A stretch of DNA of 37,538 bases from Akkermansia muciniphila (lineage in GTDB: Bacteria; Verrucomicrobiota; Verrucomicrobiia; Opitutales; Opitutaceae). The notes under the pieces are model-generated. The model did not search any database. It saw nothing but the letters and a program-made list of their open reading frames with translations, and was not told where the DNA came from. Positions 1-9,420 of the stretch are shown here, piece by piece. Positions within the stretch are counted from its first letter, which is position 1. Every line of letters begins with the position of its first letter. The stretch spans positions 1-37,538 of the forward strand of contig CAMDHP010000010.1 of the NCBI GenBank assembly GCA_945898185.1, given 5' to 3'. The position numbers and the translations under genes were made by a program.

Positions 1-10
1 TCTCGAAAGT

Positions 11-1255
11 TCAGTTTTCGAGAAAAACGACGCCGGGGAGAGCTTTGCCCTCGAGGAATTCCAGAGAGGCGCCGCCGCCGGTGGAGCAGTGGCTGACTTT
101 CTTGGCCACGCCGAATTTCTTGGCGGCCGTGGCGGTATCGCCGCCACCGACCACGGTGATGGCGCCGTTGGCGGTCGCCTCGGCGACGGCCTCGGCCATG
201 GCCTTGGTGGCGCCGGCGAAGATATCAAACTCGAACACGCCCGCCGGGCCGTTCCAGATGATGGTCTTGGAGGAGAGAATCGCCTTGCGGTAGAGCTCGA
301 TGCTCTTTGGTCCGGCGTCAAAACCCTCCCAACCATCTGGGATGCCGGCTTCCATCGTGGCAGACTGGGTGTTGGCGTCGGGGCCGAACTTGTCGCCGCA
401 TACGAAATCAACCGGGAAGATCAAATCCACGCCCTTGGCCTTCGCCTTGGCCTCGAGCTCGGCGACGATCTCGGCGCCGGCTTTATCGAAGAGGGAGGAA
501 CCGATCTTCATGCCGCGATTCACCTTGTGGAAGGTGTAGGCCATGCCGCCGCCGATGATGACCTTATCGGCCTTGTCGAGGAGGTTCTTGATGAGGGGAA
601 TCTTATCGGCGATCTTCGCGCCGCCGAGGATGGCGAGCAGCGGGCGCTCGGGGTTATCGAGCACCTTGCCGAAGGCTTCTAGCTCGGCCTCCATGAGGAA
701 CCCGGCGGCCTTCACCGGGAGGGTTACGCCGACCATGGAGCTATGGGCGCGGTGGGCGGTGCCGAAAGCGTCGTTGACGAAGATATCACCGAGCTTGGTC
801 AAGGAGGCGCGAAATGCTGTGACGGCGGCGGGATCGGCCTTCTTGGAGGTGCCGTCCTCGAGCTTTACCTTGCCCTCCTCTTCGATGTGGAAACGAAGGT
901 TTTCGAGAAGGACTACGGTGCCGGTGGCGAGGGTGGCGCAGGCGGCCTCGACGGCAGCGCCGACGCAATCGTCGAGAAAGGTCACGGGTTTACCGAGGAG
1001 CTTCTCCAGCTCGGCCGCGATGGGCTGGAGCGAGAACTTGGCGATGCGCTGGCCATCGGGTCGGCCGAGGTGCGACATGAGGACGACCGAGGCGCCCTGT
1101 TCGAGGGCGAATTTGATCGTGGGCAAGGCCGCGGCGATGCGCGCGGTGTTGGTGATGGCACCGGACACATTGTCCTGCGGGACGTTAAAATCGACGCGCA
1201 TGAGCACGCGTTTGCCGGCGAGGGCGAGGTCGCGGATGGATTTGAATTTAGGCAT
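11..1255 (-). CDS. pgk: Phosphoglycerate kinase
   Basis: Cytosolic glycolytic enzyme that moves the acyl phosphate of 1,3-bisphosphoglycerate to ADP. The 414-residue product is slightly longer than the usual 390-400. Seen: the N-terminal substrate motif RVDFNVP (residues 20-26), SHLGRP (61-66), and near the C-terminus [13 protein letters not shown] followed by [14 protein letters not shown], the nucleotide-binding and hinge signatures of the family. The ATG has no Shine-Dalgarno sequence; its leader is pyrimidine-rich (CTCCTTTCGATCTC). It lies 154 bp downstream of gap on the same strand, with a strong hairpin between them, so it is probably read through from gap or from a promoter in the gap. 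The coding sequence is complete, ending 10 bp from the window edge. Confidence 0.97.
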   Translation of the reverse strand: MPKFKSIRDLALAGKRVLMRVDFNVPQDNVSGAITNTARIAAALPTIKFALEQGASVVLMSHLGRPDGQRIAKFSLQPIAAELEKLLGKPVTFLDDCVGAAVEAACATLATGTVVLLENLRFHIEEEGKVKLEDGTSKKADPAAVTAFRASLTKLGDIFVNDAFGTAHRAHSSMVGVTLPVKAAGFLMEAELEAFGKVLDNPERPLLAILGGAKIADKIPLIKNLLDKADKVIIGGGMAYTFHKVNRGMKIGSSLFDKAGAEIVAELEAKAKAKGVDLIFPVDFVCGDKFGPDANTQSATMEAGIPDGWEGFDAGPKSIELYRKAILSSKTIIWNGPAGVFEFDIFAGATKAMAEAVAEATANGAITVVGGGDTATAAKKFGVAKKVSHCSTGGGASLEFLEGKALPGVVFLEN

Positions 1256-1287
1256 GAGATCGAAAGGAGCTGGGAGTTTGAATTTAA

Positions 1288-1388
1288 GAGCTAGAATAAT
1301 AAAAAAGGCGGAAGCAGACTGCGAGGGCAGTGGCTGCTTCCGCCTGAGAAGGGCGAACTCTAGATTCTAGCTCCTGGCTTCTAGATTC
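1288..1388. repeat. Intergenic inverted/direct repeat around the gap-pgk hairpin
   Basis: GAGCTAGAAT (1288-1297) is exactly inverted at 1364-1373, bracketing the terminator hairpin. On the minus strand GAATCTAGA occurs twice within about 30 bp, separated by AGCCAGGAGCTA. The short, partly tandem, low-complexity unit resembles the other intergenic repeats in this window. It is non-coding. Confidence 0.55.
1301..1345 (-). terminator. Hairpin with U-tract between gap and pgk
   Basis: A perfect 12-bp stem (1306-1317 with 1334-1345) with a 16-nt loop. On the minus strand it is followed by a U-tract (A-run 1301-1306 on the plus strand). This has the form of a rho-independent terminator for gap, but it also lies between two genes normally co-expressed, so partial termination to set the gap:pgk ratio is possible. 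Confidence 0.75.
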
Positions 1389-1409
1389 CGCGTGGCGGTT
1401 GCGCCGCGA

Positions 1410-2492
<1,083 letters not shown>

Positions 2493-2588
2493 TCAGGTTA
2501 GACCGCGCCTTGCGGGCGTGGAATCACTAACGAAAAGCCCGAGCGAACGGAAGGCAAGGGTTTTGGCTGAGCCCACGTTTGGCTAAGA

Positions 2589-5102
2589 TCACCTAGCCCC
2601 GCATGCAGCGTTTCTTTGCTTGGCCGCCCTGGCACCCGCGACCATACGCCAAAGACCGCACCCGAGGGCGGGGACAAAAAGATGCGGAGTCACCCGTTGG
2701 GTGCCGGCGGGACGTCCGGGCGCCAAAAAGCGATCCGTATCGGCAAGTTGCTGCCAGTCGTGATTGGCCCAGTCACCAAGCGGAACTAAGGCGTCGCTCA
2801 GGCCCGGATTAACGACAAAAAGCAGGCGCTCGGGTCCCTGGCTGAGGTCGGCGTTATAAATCACCGCGGTGGATACACCGTCCCCGGCCTGGAACACGAA
2901 AAAGCCCTCTGAAGCCCGCGAAAAATGTCGGAGCAAGCGCCCCGTCTCCGAGCGGCGGAAGGCGATCCAGTCCGCGAAATACGCATGGGTGGAGGGGAAG
3001 CGATGAATGCGCTGGTAATCGAGGGCGTTGAGGTCGCCGCGCTGGTAGGTGTTGTTCACCCCGTGCTTCGAGCGCAGGAAATCCTGCCCGGCCGAAAGCA
3101 GGGGTATGCCGATGGAGGAGAAGAGCACGGCCGCCATTAGATGGGTGCGGCGGCGGTCGTTTACGGTGGGCAAGTGGCCGTCGCCGTCGCTGTTTTCGGT
3201 GATGACATCGAGCCAGGTGCGGTCGTCGTGCGACTCGGTGTAGTTGACCGTCTGGGCGGGCCACTTCGCGTAATACCAGGGAGAGCCCTTCAAGTAATAC
3301 TCAAACGCCCCGGGCCGGGCCGCGCCGCGCACGAAGTCGCGCATGAAATCCCTGTATCCATCATTCCACGACGACCAGCCGGTGTCGCGCAGCTCGCCCG
3401 CGATGTGCCCGCGGAAGCTCCATGGCTCCGCGATGAGGATAACGTCGGGCTTCACCTTCTTCAACGCTGCCTCGACCCGCTCCAGCACAGGACGGCCGAT
3501 GAGGTCGGCGAGATCGAAGCGGAAGCCATCCACGCCGAAAACCTTCAACCAGTGCGTGCAACTATCAATGATGAGACGCTGCGCCATCGCCGAGCTGGCG
3601 CGGTAGTCGTTGCCGCAGCCGCTCCAATTGGAGAGGTTGCCCGCGGCGTCCTGCTCGAAGTAGTAGAGCCGGTCGAGGAACATCAGGTGCGCGGGCTCGC
3701 CCACGTGGTTGTAAACCACATCCACGATCACCGCGATGCCGCGCGCGTGAAAGGCCCGCACCAGCTCTTGCAACTCGCGCACTCCGGTCGCCGCCTCGGG
3801 GCGCAGGGCGTAGGCGCTGGCGGGGGCGAACCAGTTCACCGTCATGTAACCCCAGTGGTATTCCTCGCGCGTCTGGTTATCGAACTCCTGCAAAGGCTGC
3901 AGCTCGACGCAGTTCACCCCGAGCTGGAAGAGGTAAAAATCCTCGCTTTCGACCCACTTTTTCAAACCCGTGAAGCCGCGCCGCTCCGCCTCATCCGCCG
4001 CTACCGGCGCCCGGTGCGCCAGATCGCGCACATGAGCCTCCGCGATCACGAGATCGTGCCACGCCGGGGTTTTGAAGTCGTCATTGACCCCGCCCATCCG
4101 CGCCCGCTCGAGGATGATACCCGGTCCCTCGCGTCCCACCAACGCCAGAGCGTAGGGGTCGATCACCCGCCGGGCCGGATCAAAAATGCCGAAGGCGTCC
4201 TTCGGCCCGGCGACTTGATACCAGTAAAACCAGCCGTGGAGATTACCCTCCAGTGTCAGCTCCCAAACCCCGTCAGCCCCCTCCTCATCCGCCCGGCGGA
4301 CCAGCGCGTAGTGGTGCGGCTTGCCCTGCTCGGCGAGGGCGGCGCAGAGCACCAGATCAACTCTACTGGCGCGCGGAGCGAACACCCGGAAACGCGTCCC
4401 GCTGGCGCGCGCCTCCACGCCGAGCGGCAGATCCGTTTTCAACGCATAGAAAAAACCACCCGCATGCAGCGGGATCGTCTCGCCCTCGTGGCGCTGCGCC
4501 CAGCCTACCGAAAGTGTGCAAGCCAGATCAGCGGGCGCCGCCAGCTCGAATGAAAACAGATGAAGTCCGGTGCGCTCGGGGTCCGCCACGCGGTTGAAGT
4601 TTCCGGCCTCATCCCGCACCGCGTTTGGCGTGCCTAGCGGCACCGAAAGCCAGCGATTTTTGCCCGTGACAAATTTGAATCGCATCGGGGTGCCGTCACC
4701 CTTGAGCACTGACACCGCCGGCCCGCTCCAGACCATGACCGGTTGACCGCATACCTCATGCGCATGAAGCGCCCACGCGGCAGACTCCGCCCCGCGCCAC
4801 TCGTTAAAATCACCCGCCACGTGAACTGATTCCCGCTCTAGATCAACCTCGGGATGGTCGGCTGGGTTGAAGACAAACTCAATTATTCCATCCTTGATGA
4901 AGTGATACCCGCTCCGCAGAGCGAAGCGCCCCGACGAGTAGCGTTCCAGCTGCTGCAAGCGCATCCCGCCCGTGAGCACGAGCAAGGGCACCGAACGAGC
5001 GCGCCAGTCGTGAGAGAGCTCGATTACCCCGTGGGTTGGGGTATCAAGTGTGGCGGAAACCAAAGCGTGCGCGCGGGCTGGCATGGATGGATTCTCTATC
5101 AT
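2589..5102 (-). CDS. GH13 type I pullulanase/debranching-like enzyme
   Basis: Predicted alpha-1,6-glucan (pullulan or glycogen) debranching hydrolase of about 837 residues. Two E-set/CBM48-like segments come first (VHVAGDFNEW at 93-102; GTRFRVFAPRASRVDL at 235-250), then the catalytic barrel. The GH13 regions are visible: DVVYNH (461-466), GVDGFRFD with nucleophile Asp530, ILIAEPW with acid/base Glu559, and ESHDD with Asp626. The usual pullulanase YNWGYDP loop is replaced by YHWGYMTVNW, so specificity is uncertain. I chose the ATG at 5102 because GGAAGG lies 8 nt upstream; an in-frame TTG at 5234 would add an arginine-rich stretch unlike an enzyme start. No clear signal peptide is visible, which suggests cytosolic glycogen or maltodextrin metabolism. 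Confidence 0.85.
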   Translation of the reverse strand: MIENPSMPARAHALVSATLDTPTHGVIELSHDWRARSVPLLVLTGGMRLQQLERYSSGRFALRSGYHFIKDGIIEFVFNPADHPEVDLERESVHVAGDFNEWRGAESAAWALHAHEVCGQPVMVWSGPAVSVLKGDGTPMRFKFVTGKNRWLSVPLGTPNAVRDEAGNFNRVADPERTGLHLFSFELAAPADLACTLSVGWAQRHEGETIPLHAGGFFYALKTDLPLGVEARASGTRFRVFAPRASRVDLVLCAALAEQGKPHHYALVRRADEEGADGVWELTLEGNLHGWFYWYQVAGPKDAFGIFDPARRVIDPYALALVGREGPGIILERARMGGVNDDFKTPAWHDLVIAEAHVRDLAHRAPVAADEAERRGFTGLKKWVESEDFYLFQLGVNCVELQPLQEFDNQTREEYHWGYMTVNWFAPASAYALRPEAATGVRELQELVRAFHARGIAVIVDVVYNHVGEPAHLMFLDRLYYFEQDAAGNLSNWSGCGNDYRASSAMAQRLIIDSCTHWLKVFGVDGFRFDLADLIGRPVLERVEAALKKVKPDVILIAEPWSFRGHIAGELRDTGWSSWNDGYRDFMRDFVRGAARPGAFEYYLKGSPWYYAKWPAQTVNYTESHDDRTWLDVITENSDGDGHLPTVNDRRRTHLMAAVLFSSIGIPLLSAGQDFLRSKHGVNNTYQRGDLNALDYQRIHRFPSTHAYFADWIAFRRSETGRLLRHFSRASEGFFVFQAGDGVSTAVIYNADLSQGPERLLFVVNPGLSDALVPLGDWANHDWQQLADTDRFLAPGRPAGTQRVTPHLFVPALGCGLWRMVAGARAAKQRNAACGAR

Positions 5103-5113
5103 TCTGCATGCCA

Positions 5114-5119
5114 CCTTCC
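5114..5119 (-). promoter_or_regulatory. Shine-Dalgarno sequence fixing the GH13 start
   Basis: GGAAGG on the minus strand, inside GGAAGGTGG, stands 8 nt before the ATG at 5102. It favours this start over the in-frame TTG 132 nt upstream. Confidence 0.55.
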
Positions 5120-5233
5120 GCACAAGCGTGAAGGCTTTCAAAAGGCTCACGCCCCGTCCTTGGAGGCCAATTCGAAGGAGTCGCCCAATCCAAAGGGATC
5201 GAGATGTTAACCTAGATTTGGCAGTCCAAACCA

Positions 5234-5262
5234 ACCGCGGATTACGCGGATCGAGCGGATAA
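5234..5262. repeat. Tandem GCGGAT units
   Basis: The unit GCGGAT occurs three times within about 25 bp with A/T-rich connectors, the first preceded by AACC. It lies just upstream of the GH13 start region. It looks like a short degenerate tandem repeat, with no sign of coding. Confidence 0.5.
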
Positions 5263-5312
5263 AACAGAATACCAACAATGCCTAGGTATTGGGCAGAAGA
5301 GATTTTATTAGC

Positions 5313-5395
5313 TCAAAGTCGCGAAGACGCAAAGGCGGCAACGACCTGAAACTGAAGCGATCCTCCGCATATCTTCGCGCCTCTGCGTCTTTGGG
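5313..5395. repeat. Imperfect inverted repeat of AAGACGCAAAGGCG type
   Basis: AAGACGCAAAGGCG (5324-5337) is matched on the other strand by CGCCTCTGCGTCTT (5378-5391) with one mismatch. Further partial copies (TCGCGAAG, CTTCGCG) flank both arms. RNA from this region could form a long hairpin with a 40-nt loop. It is an intergenic repeat of the same general style as the block at 28671-28815. Confidence 0.6.
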
Positions 5396-5677
5396 TGAAG
5401 GGCTGAAGGTGAGGGGAGATTGGTGTGAGCCACGAACCAGGGGAGCTCACCCTGCGGGCGATACAGCCACCATCGGCAATCTTCTGGTATCCGCTTTTAT
5501 CTGCGCAAGCCGCGGTTTTCAGTCCCGTTTTTAGCGTTAAAGGTGAACGAAACGATTAGGTTGATGGGCGGTTTGAGAACAAGGAGGAGCCGCGGCGCGG
5601 AGACCATGTGATGAACAGGGCGGCGGTGTCCTCGCCTGAGAAGGGCGAAAACGCTGGGTTTGGCGAATGTGTGGCGA

Positions 5678-7690
5678 TCACCAGCCGAACTGGCGTTTGA
5701 TGCGCACGGTGTCGTAGAGGTGCGCCGGCAGCTCGGTGAGAAAGCGGCTTGGGTTGAGTAACATGCCGCCGGGACCGGCGCGGGATGCAACCTTCGGGTA
5801 ACAAAGGTAGAGTTCGTTCTTGGCCCGGGTGACGGCCACGTAGAAGAGACGGCGCTCTTCCTCGACATCGTTGTCCTCAACGGCGCGGCGCCCGGGGAAC
5901 ATACCGTCGGCGAGGCCGATGACGAAGACGACATCGTATTCGAGGCCCTTGGCCTGGTGGACGGTGGTAAGCTTGATGGCGTCGAGACTGGGTGTGACGG
6001 AGCGGTCGCCGGTCTCGCCGTTGAGCAGGACGATTTGGGCAAGCAACTCCTGCATCTCCTCGTAGCGGGCGGCAAAGCCGACAAGGGCTTTTAACTCGTC
6101 GAGGCGGTCGGTGTAGTCTGCGTATTCGCCCTTCATGAAGTCGCCATACCAACCCTCGATTGCGAGCTCCACGGCGCGGGAGGGCTTCTCGTCGCGCATG
6201 GCGTGTGCAACCTCGCGCAGGGAGGCGCAGAACTGAGGCCAGTCATCTTTGGCGTCTTTCGGAACCTTGGCTGCGACGTCGTCGCTGGCGAGGGCGTCCA
6301 CGAAGTCGAGGCGGAGGAGCTTGGCGTGATCGAGTGCGGCGGCGTGGATTTTGTGCGCGCCCTTCTCGCCGACCTTGGGGAGGAGGCAGGCGACGCGTTC
6401 CCAAGCGAGGGTGTTGGACGGATTGTAGACGAACTGGATGAGGGCGATGAGATCGCGCACATGCTGGCGCTCGAAGAACTTTACGCCGCTGGTGATAGTG
6501 TAGGGAATGCCGGCGCGGGAAAGGGAGAGCTGAATCTCCAGCGCGATAAAGTGAGACCGGTAAAGCACGGCGATCTCTGAGGCAGAGACGCCGTCGTCCT
6601 CGATAAGGGAGCGAATGCGTTTGATGATGAAATCGGCCTGTTCGCGGTCGTCCATGGCCTGGACTAGGTAAGGTTTTTTGGAGTTGGCGCGGGCGGCGCG
6701 GAGCTCCTTCTCGAAGTGGCGGCCCTTGGGTTGGGCTTCGAGCACGCCATTGGCGAGGGCGAGGATTTGCGGGGTGGATCGATAGTTGGTTTCGATGCGA
6801 TGCAGCACGGTTCCCGGGTGGCGGTCCGGGAAGGTCATGATGTTTTCAAAATTCGCGCCGCGCCAGGAGTAGATGCACTGGGCGTCGTCGCCGACGGCCA
6901 TGATGCAGTGGTGGGCGCCCATGCGGTCCACGATCTCAGACTGGAGCGTATTGGTATCCTGATACTCGTCCACCAGCACGTGGCGGAAACGGGTGGTGAA
7001 GTAGGTGGCGATGTCGGGCGCCTTAATGAGTAGCTCCAGCCAGAGCTCGAGCAAGTCATCGTAGTCGAGCACGTTTTGCTCGCGTTTGGCGGCGGTATAG
7101 GCGAAGGCGAAGGCGGGGATGCGGCCGGCGAGCTCGTTGTATTGGGGGAAGTTGCGCGAGATGGTTTCCGCAATGGACTGGCGGGTGTTGCGCGCGAGGG
7201 AGATTACGGAGAAAAGCGGTCCAGGTTTAGGATGGGTTTTCTCTTTGAAGAATGCTTTGTCGGCGGCCTCGACGGAGGTTTTGAGCAGCGACTCGGAGTC
7301 GTCGGAATCGAGGATGGTGGAATTTTTCGGGAGGCCGAGGGAGTCGCCATACATGCGCAGGATGCGGGCGCCGATGGAGTGGAAGGTGCCGCCCCAAAAG
7401 CGGCGGGGCTCGATGCCAGTGAGTTGCTCCACGCGGGCGAGCATTTCTTTGGCGGCCTTGTTGGTGAAGGTGAGCAGGAGGATATCCCCGGGGCGGACGC
7501 CCATGGAGAGGAGGTAGGCGACCCGGTAGGTGAGGGTGCGGGTCTTGCCGGAGCCGGCGCCGGCGAGAACGAGGAGCGGGCCGGGCTCGGCGGTGACGGC
7601 GGCGAATTGCTCGTCGTTCAGCTCGGCGCGAAAATCAATGGGCGGAAATGCGCCGGAAGTGTCGGGCGTGCGATCGAGGGGGAAGTCCAT
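5678..7690 (-). CDS. UvrD/Rep-family ATP-dependent DNA helicase
   Basis: Superfamily 1A 3'-5' DNA helicase acting in repair or replication-fork restart. About 670 residues. Seen in order: Q-motif-like LNDEQFAAV (24-32), Walker A AGAGSGKT (43-50), LTFTNKAAKEM, GTFHS, Walker B VDEYQDTN, GDDAQCIYSWRGA, NYRS, VHQAKGLEYDVVFV and EEERRLFYVAVTRAK. It is shorter than typical PcrA or UvrD and lacks their long C-terminal extension, so I give no symbol. The ATG at 7690 (MDFPLD) is preferred; a TTG 18 nt upstream is an alternative. No Shine-Dalgarno is visible. It is divergent from the broken amidotransferase gene, with about 106 bp between starts. Confidence 0.93.
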   Translation of the reverse strand: MDFPLDRTPDTSGAFPPIDFRAELNDEQFAAVTAEPGPLLVLAGAGSGKTRTLTYRVAYLLSMGVRPGDILLLTFTNKAAKEMLARVEQLTGIEPRRFWGGTFHSIGARILRMYGDSLGLPKNSTILDSDDSESLLKTSVEAADKAFFKEKTHPKPGPLFSVISLARNTRQSIAETISRNFPQYNELAGRIPAFAFAYTAAKREQNVLDYDDLLELWLELLIKAPDIATYFTTRFRHVLVDEYQDTNTLQSEIVDRMGAHHCIMAVGDDAQCIYSWRGANFENIMTFPDRHPGTVLHRIETNYRSTPQILALANGVLEAQPKGRHFEKELRAARANSKKPYLVQAMDDREQADFIIKRIRSLIEDDGVSASEIAVLYRSHFIALEIQLSLSRAGIPYTITSGVKFFERQHVRDLIALIQFVYNPSNTLAWERVACLLPKVGEKGAHKIHAAALDHAKLLRLDFVDALASDDVAAKVPKDAKDDWPQFCASLREVAHAMRDEKPSRAVELAIEGWYGDFMKGEYADYTDRLDELKALVGFAARYEEMQELLAQIVLLNGETGDRSVTPSLDAIKLTTVHQAKGLEYDVVFVIGLADGMFPGRRAVEDNDVEEERRLFYVAVTRAKNELYLCYPKVASRAGPGGMLLNPSRFLTELPAHLYDTVRIKRQFGW

Positions 7691-7796
7691 GAAGCGGTGT
7701 CTGGACAAAGTCAGCGAAGCGCGGCGGGAGGCAAAGCAGAAAGGGAGAAGAGGAAAGCGATTCGCATTTCGATGGGCGGGTGATTTGGATGTTGGA

Positions 7797-8299
7797 ATGA
7801 AACCTCACTGGTTTCAGCACGTGGAGTTCGAAGGCTTGGGCTTGATCGAGGCCTGGCTGCGGGCGCGCGGGCATGATGTGAGTGTGACTCGCTGGTGGGC
7901 GACCGAGGCTGCGGGTGCGGACGCGGCGGCGTGCGAATGGTTGATCGTGATGGGCGGGCCGATGAACAGTTATAAGCACCGCGATTATCCCTGGCTGGTG
8001 GCGGAGAAAGTCGCGATTGCGTCGGCGGTTTCGCGTGGGGCGCGGGTGTTAGGCGTGTGCCTCGGCGCGCAGTTGATCGCGGATGTGCTAGGCGGGAAAG
8101 TGGTGCAAAACCCGGAGCGCGAAATCGGTTGGTGGGCGGTGCGGCGGTGGCGGGAATCGCGGATGCGTGCGCGGATGAACTGGCGTGCGGTGGTCGCTGG
8201 GTCCAGTCGGTCGAGGCAATCAAAGCGGGCGTCTCGGGCCACGCGCCGGATGCCAGCAAACATCTGGCCAAGCTGTTGGCGGCAATGGAGCGGGCGTAG
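7797..8299 (+). pseudogene. Class I glutamine amidotransferase, broken by internal deletion
   Basis: The first ~115 codons read as a GMP-synthase-like class I amidotransferase: MKPHWFQHVEFEGLGLIEAW, then WLIVMGGPMNS, then the nucleophile elbow GVCLGAQLIADVLGG and EIGWWAV. After about 8140 that frame becomes arginine-rich nonsense and ends at 8315. The expected C-terminal end (IADACADELACGGRWVQS, HAPDASKHLAKLLAAME) resumes in another frame and stops at 8299. From memory of intact relatives (about 230 residues), roughly 70 residues are missing between the two parts, including the FHxE segment with the catalytic His and Glu. A deletion with frameshift therefore removed the active site. A plausible terminator follows, so the gene was once a normal unit. 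Confidence 0.8.
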
Positions 8300-8375
8300 C
8301 TGCCAGAAAATCTAAAAAAGGGAGTAGGGGTTCTGGTTAAGTCTGGCACGCTGGGGAATTCGGGATTGCGGCGAA

Positions 8376-8408
8376 GGCGGCGAGGAATTCGCGGGGCCGC
8401 CGTTTTTT
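8376..8408 (+). terminator. Probable terminator after the broken amidotransferase gene
   Basis: GGCGGC (8376-8381) pairs with GCCGCC (8396-8401) across a 14-nt loop, followed by G and a T-run (8403-8408). It serves plus-strand transcription and ends just before the minus-strand tRNA-Arg. Confidence 0.55.
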
Positions 8409-8417
8409 CCGGATCAC

Positions 8418-8492
8418 TGGTGCGAGCGCTGGGAATCGAACCCAGATCAAAAGCTTCGGAGGCTTCTACACTATCCATTGTGCTACGCTCGC
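8418..8492 (-). tRNA. tRNA-Arg (anticodon CCG)
   Basis: A 75-nt cloverleaf including an encoded CCA. Acceptor GCGAGCG/CGCTCGC, D-stem GCAC/GTGT, anticodon stem GAAGC/GCTTT with loop CTCCGAA giving anticodon CCG (reads CGG), a 4-nt variable loop, and T-arm CTGGG-TTCGAAT-CCCAG. It lies 50 bp downstream of trhO on the same strand and could share its transcript. Its C34 means it is not itself a target for TrhO, which acts on U34. Confidence 0.95.
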
Positions 8493-8542
8493 GGGCCGTG
8501 TCTCGGTTTTTTAAGCAAGAAGCGGGGCGCGACGGCGTCAAG

Positions 8543-9364
8543 CTATCCGCTCGTAAAGCAGTGGGGGCAGCTTTTTTCGTAAACGTAGCGAGGGTCCGCT
8601 TGTTCGGCCAAAGTCAGCGGTTGCTGGCACGCGTAGCAAAGCACTGAGCCCGTGGGTTTGAGCCCGGGGTCTACGCCGACGCGGCGATCGAAGACGAAAC
8701 ACTCGCCGTCGTAGTGCGCGCCGCCCACCTCCTCGAAATACTTCAAAATACCGCCATCGAGCTGAAAGACGTTTTCAAAGCCCTCGCGCTCCATAAAAGG
8801 GCCGGCTTTTTCGCAGCGGATGCCGCCGGTGCAAAACATGACGAGAGGTTGCGACTTGAGCGCGGGCGGGAGTTTTCGCACGGCATCGGGGAATTCGCGG
8901 AAGTGGTCTATGCCGGCGGGCACGGCGCCGGCGAAGGTGCCGAGGCGGATTTCGTAGTCGTTGCGGGTATCGAGCAGAGTGAGCGGGCGGCCCTCGTCGA
9001 GCCATTGTTTGAGGGTGGCGGGCGCGAGTTTAGGCGAAGGGTTGCGGGCGGGGTCTATGCCTTCGACGCCGAAAGCGATAATCTCTTTTTTTATCTTCAC
9101 CAACATGCGGTTGAAGGGCTGGTCGGCGCTTAGGCTTTCCTTCGGCGCGAGGTCGGCGAGGCCGGGGAGAGAGCGAAGTTCGGCGAGGAAGCGATTCATG
9201 GCGGCGCGTTCACCGGCGACGAAGAGGTTGATGCCCTCGGGGCTGAGCAGGATGGTGCCGCGCAGGGACTCGGCCTGGCAGAAGGCGGTGAGACGCGCGC
9301 GAAGGGCCGGCAGCTCGTCGAGCGGCGTGAAGCGGTAGGTGGAGAAGTTGACGAAGTCCGGCAT
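8543..9364 (-). CDS. trhO: tRNA uridine(34) hydroxylase, rhodanese family
   Basis: TrhO (YceA/UPF0176) makes 5-hydroxyuridine at the wobble position of certain tRNAs. About 273 residues: an N-terminal alpha/beta domain (FVNFSTYRF, then [17 protein letters not shown] at 35-51), a rhodanese domain with [15 protein letters not shown] (130-144), the catalytic loop [10 protein letters not shown] with Cys178 and Cys184, and a C-terminal Cys-rich tail ([12 protein letters not shown]). The ATG at 9364 matches the family start; an in-frame TTG at 9424 overlaps the trpE stop and adds a non-conserved stretch. The leader is C-rich with no Shine-Dalgarno. It lies 56 bp downstream of trpE and upstream of tRNA-Arg. 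Confidence 0.93.
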   Translation of the reverse strand: MPDFVNFSTYRFTPLDELPALRARLTAFCQAESLRGTILLSPEGINLFVAGERAAMNRFLAELRSLPGLADLAPKESLSADQPFNRMLVKIKKEIIAFGVEGIDPARNPSPKLAPATLKQWLDEGRPLTLLDTRNDYEIRLGTFAGAVPAGIDHFREFPDAVRKLPPALKSQPLVMFCTGGIRCEKAGPFMEREGFENVFQLDGGILKYFEEVGGAHYDGECFVFDRRVGVDPGLKPTGSVLCYACQQPLTLAEQADPRYVYEKSCPHCFTSG

Positions 9365-9420
9365 GGCGGCGGGCGGGGGAGGACGGGTCGCTTGGTGCTC
9401 TCCGCTGCGGGGCGCGAGGC

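Larger units (their letters stand above)
5103..5677. other. Non-coding gap between the helicase and the GH13 gene
   Basis: This is the longest gene-free stretch in the window. Small open frames on both strands cross it, but none shows a protein family or a plausible start. It holds the two degenerate repeat blocks listed separately (about 5234-5262 and 5313-5395). The helicase stop lies at its right end and the GH13 promoter is presumably in its left part. I see no clear terminator or promoter in the rest. Confidence 0.6.

Noticed and set aside
89-682. Long plus-strand frames opposite pgk (and similar ones opposite gap, the helicase, trpE, glmS, rimO and GH13)
   Set aside because: They are antisense shadows of well-identified genes in GC-rich sequence; none shows a protein family, and their composition is biased (Gly/Asp/Ala or Arg/Ser/Pro) as expected for complementary frames.
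5289-5534. 81-residue plus-strand frame in the large non-coding gap
   Set aside because: It runs through the inverted-repeat block and has no recognisable domain, leader or conserved composition; it is best explained by repeat sequence.
7797-8315. Programmed frameshift in the amidotransferase
   Set aside because: A frameshift alone would not restore a working enzyme because about 70 residues, including the catalytic His/Glu segment, are missing at the junction.
8418-8492. tRNA-Arg as an integration site for a mobile element
   Set aside because: No integrase, direct repeat of the tRNA 3' end or foreign-looking gene block is adjacent; the broken amidotransferase next to it has ordinary composition.
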